Of a DNA stretch of 64,000 nucleotides, positions 59,201 to 64,000 are shown piece after piece. Both the position numbers and the translations under genes were made by a program. This DNA is from Haliotis asinina. Its lineage: Eukaryota > Mollusca > Gastropoda > Lepetellida > Haliotidae. How positions within the stretch are numbered: the stretch's first letter is position 1; every line of letters starts with the position of its first letter. Location: the NCBI RefSeq assembly GCF_037392515.1, contig NC_090282.1, positions 34,213,054 through 34,277,053 of the forward strand. The letters run 5' to 3'. Under the pieces are notes generated by a model, which did no database searches, was not told the DNA's origin, and saw only the letters and a program-made list of their open reading frames with translations.

Positions 59201-61017
59201 TCCCCTCTATAGTCACCCCTAGTTGGCATATTTGCACACTTCAGCACAGTCCTACAAAATTTGTTTTATGAGAAACAACACTGTTTTCAAGTATTGAAAT
59301 ATGAATTGGCATTTTTGTTCCAGATTCAAAATGAATTATTTCACTTGTGTTCTGGGCCCCGCGCCTGACAGCGATCATAGCACTTCAACAGCTGCAAGTC
59401 TGTGCTAAAGTATGGGAGTTACCACTGTCATAGCACTATGTACAATCACTTTCAGGAATGAGGCCCAGGGCTATTCTCCTTGTGTACTCAGTGTTTGCCC
59501 TAAACATGAAAATTTAAGAGTCATCATGACTCCCTATTGTCATGAGAGACAGCGACTCCCTGGTTTCATGAGAGGGAGTCATTGACATGTTTTTGAGAGT
59601 CAACTTTCGTATTGGTCTTTCATTAAAACATCAACTGTGATTGTTTAATAACGATAAAAAAAACAAGGTGAAGCAGGTCAGGTATTAAATCAGCACTGAG
59701 CAGTTAACCGACAAGCAATAAACTAAGTAGTTTAAACAACAACAAATTACAAGCTTAGGTTATCTGAATAATTTGTGCATCAAATATGCAGATTTTCTGC
59801 TTTGGGGCAAATACTGTATATTGCACAAAGTGGTTTCTATTATAGGATGAAAGAAAAAAGCTGTCTATCATAACACAGGACATGGTGTTGGGAACTCAAC
59901 AATGTTTTTTTGTTGATTGATGCATAATCTGATCCAATACGAGAATTCAAGGAGTTTCCTCTGGTTTTCAAGGAGGTTCTCCTTTAGTTGTCAAAACCAG
60001 GTTTGTTGAGTCACTGACCTTCAAATGCATATTGTGATTCCACAGAATAATTAAAATAGCATTGGTCCGATGACTAAGGAATGGAGTTATTTTGCTTCCT
60101 AACAAATCCCTAACCATCCTTCTTGAGGATGTATCCCCTCTAGTCTTTTCGTTAATTGTTTAACTCACGAAGATACAGGTAAGGCCTGGTCTTCAGTAAC
60201 CCATGCTTGTCCTAAGGGGTGACTATAACCAGATTGGGTGGTCAGGCTTGCTAATTTGGTTGACTCGATCATGTCATGGTATCCACTCAATTCAGGCAAT
60301 TGTGTAGATCAAAGCTCATGTATTTGATCAGTGGATTATCTGGTTCAAATTCAATTATTTATGAACTATACTGCTGGAATATTGCTCAGTGCAGGGGAAG
60401 AGTTCCTTCCATTCCCCCCAGATTCTCTCTTCCGCAGATTAACAGAGGTAACATTAAGTGTTTCGACCATATATATTGTTCTTAATTTGGGGGTTCTTTG
60501 TTATTTTTGTGCGACATCTCGTAATTGGTGAGTTAGGTTTTGTTAATAATTCTAGTATATATCAATTTATAAACATTGTTTGGGATGGGGAAATGGTAGG
60601 AGGTCTTACCAAATTCTGACCATCGCCTGATCTTCACTAGTTACTATTAATATTACCCCGGTTTGTCTTTCGATCATTAGGCAATTATTTCAAATATTAC
60701 TTGAAATTACTAGTTACTTATGTAACATAACAGACCAGTAATAAAGAATTTGATACCTTAAACCTGAATTCTCTTCGCCAATCTTGGTACTGCTCAATGC
60801 GTTTAGCATACGGTATCCCAAGGAACATGTTGATTCGCCAGTTGTACTTAGTCCCCAGACTGGATTTTACTCTCACACCTTTCACTTTACCATACACGGT
60901 ATCTGTGGTGACATAGTCTCCGCTGTAACTATAACCACATGCTAGTTCTATCACGCTAATTAATATCACAGACAAGGTCAGGGCCCCAAAGGACCCCTTG
61001 TCCAACCCGATCGTCAT
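50139..61017 (-). CDS. Membrane-anchored carboxylesterase/cholinesterase-family protein, 11 exons, 643 aa
   Basis: Exons: 60757-61017, 58217-58366, 57414-57570, 56396-56581, 55473-55678, 54818-54983, 54516-54694, 53399-53525, 52707-52869, 51895-52076, 50139-50293. All are GT-AG and in phase from ATG to TGA. It starts with a hydrophobic signal segment (about residues 10-28), then the alpha/beta-hydrolase fold: GIPYAKR, EDCLYLNIYTPD, oxyanion loop FIHGGGW, NYRLNALGF, nucleophile elbow MGQSVG (Ser235), LFHRAIMMSGS, acid in LDEGSFF (Glu370) and base in GVAHGQD (His481). Disulfide cysteines C107-C128 and C289-C300 fit the family. Residues 613-635 form a transmembrane helix, then an 8-residue basic tail. 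The Trp84-equivalent of acetylcholinesterase is missing from the first disulfide loop, so choline-ester specificity is unlikely. Probably a cell-surface ester hydrolase; substrate unknown. Confidence 0.94.
51550..51762 (-). repeat. SINE type B copy, diverged
   Basis: GAGTGGATTTAATTTTGTGCC then AATATTCCAGCTATGTGGC and CCAGTGATCAACAGCATGAG. It lies in the last esterase intron. Confidence 0.82.
52165..52265 (-). repeat. tRNA-like SINE type C fragment
   Basis: GGACACCAGGAATAGGC, GTGGGGAATCGAACCCAGG and a head GGCTACCCCAACGCCCC in reverse. Further pieces lie at 53048-53135 and 53225-53300. Confidence 0.78.
52380..52665. repeat. ~44-60-bp tandem repeat
   Basis: Repeated GATTGACTATACTGGTGAT and TTGATGGTCTAGGGTAATTG units in an esterase intron. 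Confidence 0.85.
53817..53972. mobile_element. MITE of the GGGCCC family, copy 1
   Basis: Left end GGGGCCCGTTTCTTAAAACT; the right end read in reverse is GGGCCCTGTTTCAGTCAAAA. About 150 bp, no coding capacity, in an esterase intron. Confidence 0.7.
55690..56165. repeat. ~29-bp minisatellite, about 16 units
   Basis: Units of TTACCATTAGAACACA and CTTTCCATCTGAACACA with variation. The open frames on both strands here come from the repeat. It lies in an esterase intron. Confidence 0.92.
56728..57025 (-). repeat. Type C SINE (56728-56855) followed by type B SINE (56868-57025), both reversed
   Basis: First GAGTGAATGAATTTAGTTTT with CATACTGTACCCATGTGGAG; then GTAAGTAAGTTTAGTTTTAC and GCGCAACTGGGAACCAACC. 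Both are diverged and in the same esterase intron. Confidence 0.82.
57046..57383 (+). repeat. SINE type B copy split by a MITE
   Basis: The head GGATCCAGGGTAGAATTAGG runs to GGATTATCAGGTCC at about 57206. The series resumes at TGGTCCAGACTCAATATTTA after a 108-bp insertion. Confidence 0.85.
57207..57314. mobile_element. MITE of the GGGCCC family, copy 2, inside a SINE
   Basis: Left end CCATTCCTCAAAGCAATTG; the right end reversed is CCCTGTTCCTCAAAGCAATC. GGTCC occurs on both sides as a probable 5-bp target duplication. It has no coding capacity. Confidence 0.8.
59355..59472. mobile_element. MITE of the GGGCCC family, copy 3
   Basis: Starts GGGCCCCGCGCCTGACAGCG and ends TTTCAGGAATGAGGCCC. The interior AAAGTATGGGAGTTAC matches AAAGTATAGGAGTTAC in copy 2. 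It lies in the first esterase intron. Confidence 0.7.
60170..60395 (+). repeat. SINE type B copy, diverged
   Basis: CTTCAGTAACCCATGCTTGTC, TTGGGTGGTCAGGCTTGC, GTGGATTATCTGGTTC and GGAATATTGCTCAGTGC in the standard order; no tail. Confidence 0.82.
60757..61017 (-). CDS. Esterase exon 1: signal peptide and N-terminal strands
   Basis: ATG at 61017. Hydrophobic core ALTLSVILISVIELACG, then VYGKVKGVRV and MFLGIPYAKR, the usual start of the carboxylesterase fold. The donor is gtatca, a weak one. Confidence 0.92.
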
Positions 61018-62041
61018 TATTTCGCTCTCTTCCGCGTTCGGTCAGCCATTTTCTTGAACAAACGAATATGGCTGTAGCCGTTGGTGGTGTCACGTGATCA
61101 AGGTATTGCTTCATACCTGTGTTCAGGTGTGTCAAGAACGGTAACTCGTGTGCGATCTACTCGGTGTCCCCAAGTGCCCCAAAACTGTGAGAAGGGGGTG
61201 GAAATTGATGTATTGAGGGACAACGCTTGCCGAAACTAATTTCGGTGTCATCCAACGCAATGTAAACTGTTTTTGTTTGCTAATCAATTTGCTTTATTTT
61301 TTTCATTTTAACTATTGTATTATAAAAGATTTCTGAATTTAGTTGATAGAATTAAACATTACATTTACAGAATTAAACATGACATTTGTGGAAACCAGAT
61401 GCATGTTTATACCGTGTATTGAGTTGTTATGTTATCTAGGGAGCAGTACCGAACCATGCAATACATATAAATTTAGTTCTTGTTTCTCACAACCGTCTGT
61501 CGTTGACATACACTAGTCTCCTGTGTTTGGGCTTTTGAATCAAACACGGTGTTGGTGCGTTTCAGCATCCTTGTTGTTTCTGTTTTTGAAAATATTCCAT
61601 TTCACTCAAACTCGACAAATATTGAATCAGTTGCATCACTGCAAGTTCTAACATGTTGTTTAAAGTGCCCATTAAGCTCACAAAAGTTGCATTTACCTTA
61701 GAGTGTAAATGACCTCACCACGTTTTTTATGCATGACTATCAAATTTTAGGGTGTTCCCATATTGTTTGTTTTTAGTATATTTTAAGAGGCCTTACAGGG
61801 ACCCCACAATGATAGAAAATGATAAACTTTGACGTCCTAAATACAGTTACATCTCGAAACGTCAACAGTGCCATTACATACTTTCAATGTACCTATACAG
61901 GTGTATCTAGAGCGTTGTCCACTCATCACGCCCTGGTTTGTCTTACAGTTATTGCAGCATGCGACGGCTTCATACCCAGGTGTAATATTACTGAACCCCG
62001 TAGGAAAACACTCATCCATTCACCCATAGCCGTTATAGACT

Positions 62042-62250
62042 AAGGCGGTGGGGTAGCATATATAGGGCTACGGCTTTCATTCGTCACTTCGACGATCCGC
62101 GTTCGATACTCCGCATGGGTAGACTACAATACGTGAAGCCAATACCACCCACCCAACCCCCCACCCAACCCCCCACCACCACCCTACAACCCAGCACCAC
62201 CACCCGCGGTGATATTGCTGGAATATTGCTAAAAGTGGCGTAAAACGGAA
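62042..62250 (+). repeat. tRNA-like SINE type C copy with C-rich insertion
   Basis: GCGGTGGGGTAGCATATATA, TCGATACTCCGCATGGG, then a run of CACCCAACCCCC/CCACCACC (about 62145-62212) in place of the usual CCCGCC stretch, then GATATTGCTGGAATATTGC. Confidence 0.85.
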
Positions 62251-62527
62251 CTTATCAGTGCTATTTTAGAGACCAATCTATTTGAAACTGAACTGTCCAG
62301 CCATCGAATGTATACATACATAGTGCCACACACCCTGATTATGTTTCTGGTTTTGTGATTAGCATACCATTCCACCAAAGTGGTGAACGTCTTGCATCTG
62401 CATCACTTTGCCTTTCCCCGCCATATTGATGTGGCGATGAGATTGCCTAGCTCTCTGTATAGGCTCCCTGGTTAAAACGGTCGCTCGTCCAGCCGAAGGC
62501 CCGGTAGTTATAGTACCTGATTTATAA

Positions 62528-62880
62528 ACGCCTGTTTATAATAATAACGCTGGTTTATTATATTACTTATAAAGCTTGTTTATTATATTATTTATTAAGC
62601 TTGTTTATAATATTATTTATAACGCTTGTTTATAATATTATTTATAACGCTGGTTTATTATATTACTTATAACGCTTGTTTATTATATTATTTATAAAGC
62701 TTGTTATAATATTATTTATAACGCTTGTTTATAATATTATTTATAAAGCTTGTTTATAATATTATTTATAAAGCTTGTTTATAATATTATTTATAACGCG
62801 TGTTTATAATAGTATTTATAACGCTTGTTTATAATAGTATTTATAACGCTTGTTTATTATATTGTTTAGTTATATTATAG
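62528..62880. repeat. ~24-bp minisatellite, about 14 units
   Basis: Units of TTTATAACGCTTGTTTATAA and TATTA with AAGC/AACGC variants. Confidence 0.95.
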
Positions 62881-62920
62881 TTATCGTTGATAAAGTAGAT
62901 GAAATCGCACAGAGACGCAA

Positions 62921-63142
62921 CCCGTGAAGATCCGGGTGATCTTCAGACTGGTCTTCAGCTACCTATGATTGTCGTAAGAGGGATCGGGTTGTTAGGCTCG
63001 CTGACGTGGTTGACTACATGTCATCGGATCCCAACTGAGTAGATGGATGCGCATGTTGTTGATCACTGGATTGTCTAGTCCAGACTGGATTCTTTACAGA
63101 CCGCCGCCATAATGCTGGGATATTGCTGAGTGCGGCGTAGAG
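62921..63142 (+). repeat. SINE type B copy
   Basis: CCCGTGAAGATCCGGG, GAGGGATCGGGTTGTTAGGC, TCACTGGATTGTCTAGTCC, ATATTGCTGAGTGCGGC; the tail is lost. Confidence 0.87.
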
Positions 63143-63699
63143 CATCGACCTACACATGGGTTTCTGAATATAAATTCTAACCCAGCTCTTTACAGGCCCT
63201 GGCATCTGGCGTCAAACTGACGATTATAACCTCAGTTCAGTGCTAAACCCGTTGAAGCTATTCCGTCATTCCCAAACTGTTTCTGTGAGTTCTCATGTTA
63301 CCTGTATATATTCAAACTACCTGACACCATATCGTGACAATACTTCGGAAGATTTTTTTTTAATCATTGATGGCAGGATATTTACTGAAATACAGCGAAC
63401 CAGAAAATCCGGTGCTTCTACTTACTTTTAACGGTATTGGCTTTCATTCTCTGTTATTTTATAGGGCATCCTTATACACATTCATTAAATATGAAACACT
63501 AATGCCAGAAAAGGCACAGATGGATCATGCAGGCACGTAGCCACCATTATTTTTTAAAATCCCGGCTTACAAATGATTGTTGCTAAAAAGTTGGGAAAAC
63601 CCTTAATACTATCTAAATATGAAGCTTTGCAACTTACCTGGCTTACACGAAACAACTGGCTTGCTAAGGCATGCTATGTTAGGTGGTTGGTCGGCTGAT

Positions 63700-63870
63700 C
63701 TGTTGTTTAACACCCAACTCAGCAATGCTCCAGCTATATGGCGGATCTCTGTAAATAAACGCACCTGGGCCAGACAACCCAGTGATCAACAGCATGAACA
63801 TCTACACAATTGGGATACGATGACATATGCGTCAACCAAGTCAGCGAGTCTGACCACCTGTGGTTGCTGA
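63700..63870 (-). repeat. SINE type B copy, truncated
   Basis: Reverse copy: CAACTCAGCAATGCTCCAGC, GGCCAGACAACCCAGTGATC, GTCAACCAAGTCAGCGAG. Confidence 0.83.
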
Positions 63871-64000
63871 AGACATATTGTAACCCTGATTTTCACAAGT
63901 AGCTTCTTTGGACATGCATAGGTTGCTGAAGAATTTTTCTAACTTGGATCCACACATGTAGCCTCTTTGGACAGGCGTGACTTGCTGAAAACCAATTCTG

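Larger units (their letters stand above)
58367..60756. other. Esterase intron 1
   Basis: Contains a GGT/GT-rich tract (58405-58455), MITE copy 3 and a diverged type B SINE (60170-60395). No other exon is recognised. Confidence 0.6.
61018..64000. other. Upstream of the esterase gene; repeats, no gene recognised
   Basis: The promoter is expected just above 61017, but no core element is convincing. Then AT-rich DNA, a type C SINE (62042-62250), a 24-bp minisatellite (62528-62880), type B SINEs (62921-63142 plus; 63700-63870 minus). No exon motif was found. Confidence 0.45.

Noticed and set aside
50139..61017. Neuroligin
   Set aside because: The catalytic serine is present (neuroligins lack it), and the cytoplasmic tail is only eight residues without a PDZ-binding end.
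50139..61017. Acetylcholinesterase
   Set aside because: The Trp84-equivalent choline-binding residue is absent from the C107-C128 loop, the elbow is GQSVG, and the C-terminus is a transmembrane helix.
62528..62880. CRISPR-like array
   Set aside because: Units are contiguous, without unique spacers, in animal DNA; it is a minisatellite.

Overview
The window is animal genomic DNA, most likely from a marine gastropod close to abalone (Haliotis). Three things point there. The genes have many short exons with GT-AG introns. The intergenic and intronic DNA is packed with short tRNA-like and tail-sharing SINE copies ending in (CACT)n/(GTGA)n, of the kind I associate with abalone sequences. The proteins are metazoan. 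No bacterial operon, rRNA, convincing tRNA gene or CRISPR array is visible. The host assignment is inference.

Three protein-coding genes were assembled by reading exons, splice sites and reading phase by hand. All lie on the minus strand, head to tail. (1) At 61017-50139 are 11 exons encoding a 643-residue membrane-anchored carboxylesterase/cholinesterase-family protein with a complete Ser-Glu-His triad, a signal peptide and one C-terminal transmembrane helix. (2) At 43238-26237 are 12 exons encoding a 1115-residue Elongin A (TFIIS-N domain, long charged repeat region, BC-box, F-box-like region, conserved basic C-terminus). (3) From 18521 to the left edge are 18 exons encoding at least 707 residues: a signal peptide, five complete CUB domains and a sixth incomplete one. 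Each CUB domain is built from three exons with the same phase pattern. This gene runs off the window. The three genes have no obvious common pathway.

The rest is mobile and repetitive DNA. An apparently intact Tc1 element (5494-7111) sits in a CUB-gene intron. A dead mariner (31562-33040) sits in an Elongin A intron and is itself split by a near-perfect palindrome whose right arm carries a hammerhead-ribozyme-like core, flanked by a 12-bp target duplication. A second copy of that family lies near 1600. A MULE/FLYWCH-type transposon remnant with GC-rich subterminal inverted repeats lies at 35954-36677. Three related miniature inverted-repeat elements lie in the esterase introns. At least 30 SINE copies of three types and many minisatellites fill introns and intergenic DNA.

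Layout from left to right: CUB gene 1-18521; intergenic or long 3' UTR 18522-26236; Elongin A 26237-43238; intergenic plus putative esterase 3' UTR 43239-50138; esterase gene 50139-61017; upstream repeat-rich DNA 61018-64000. All assignments come from reading the sequence; no alignment or search was run.
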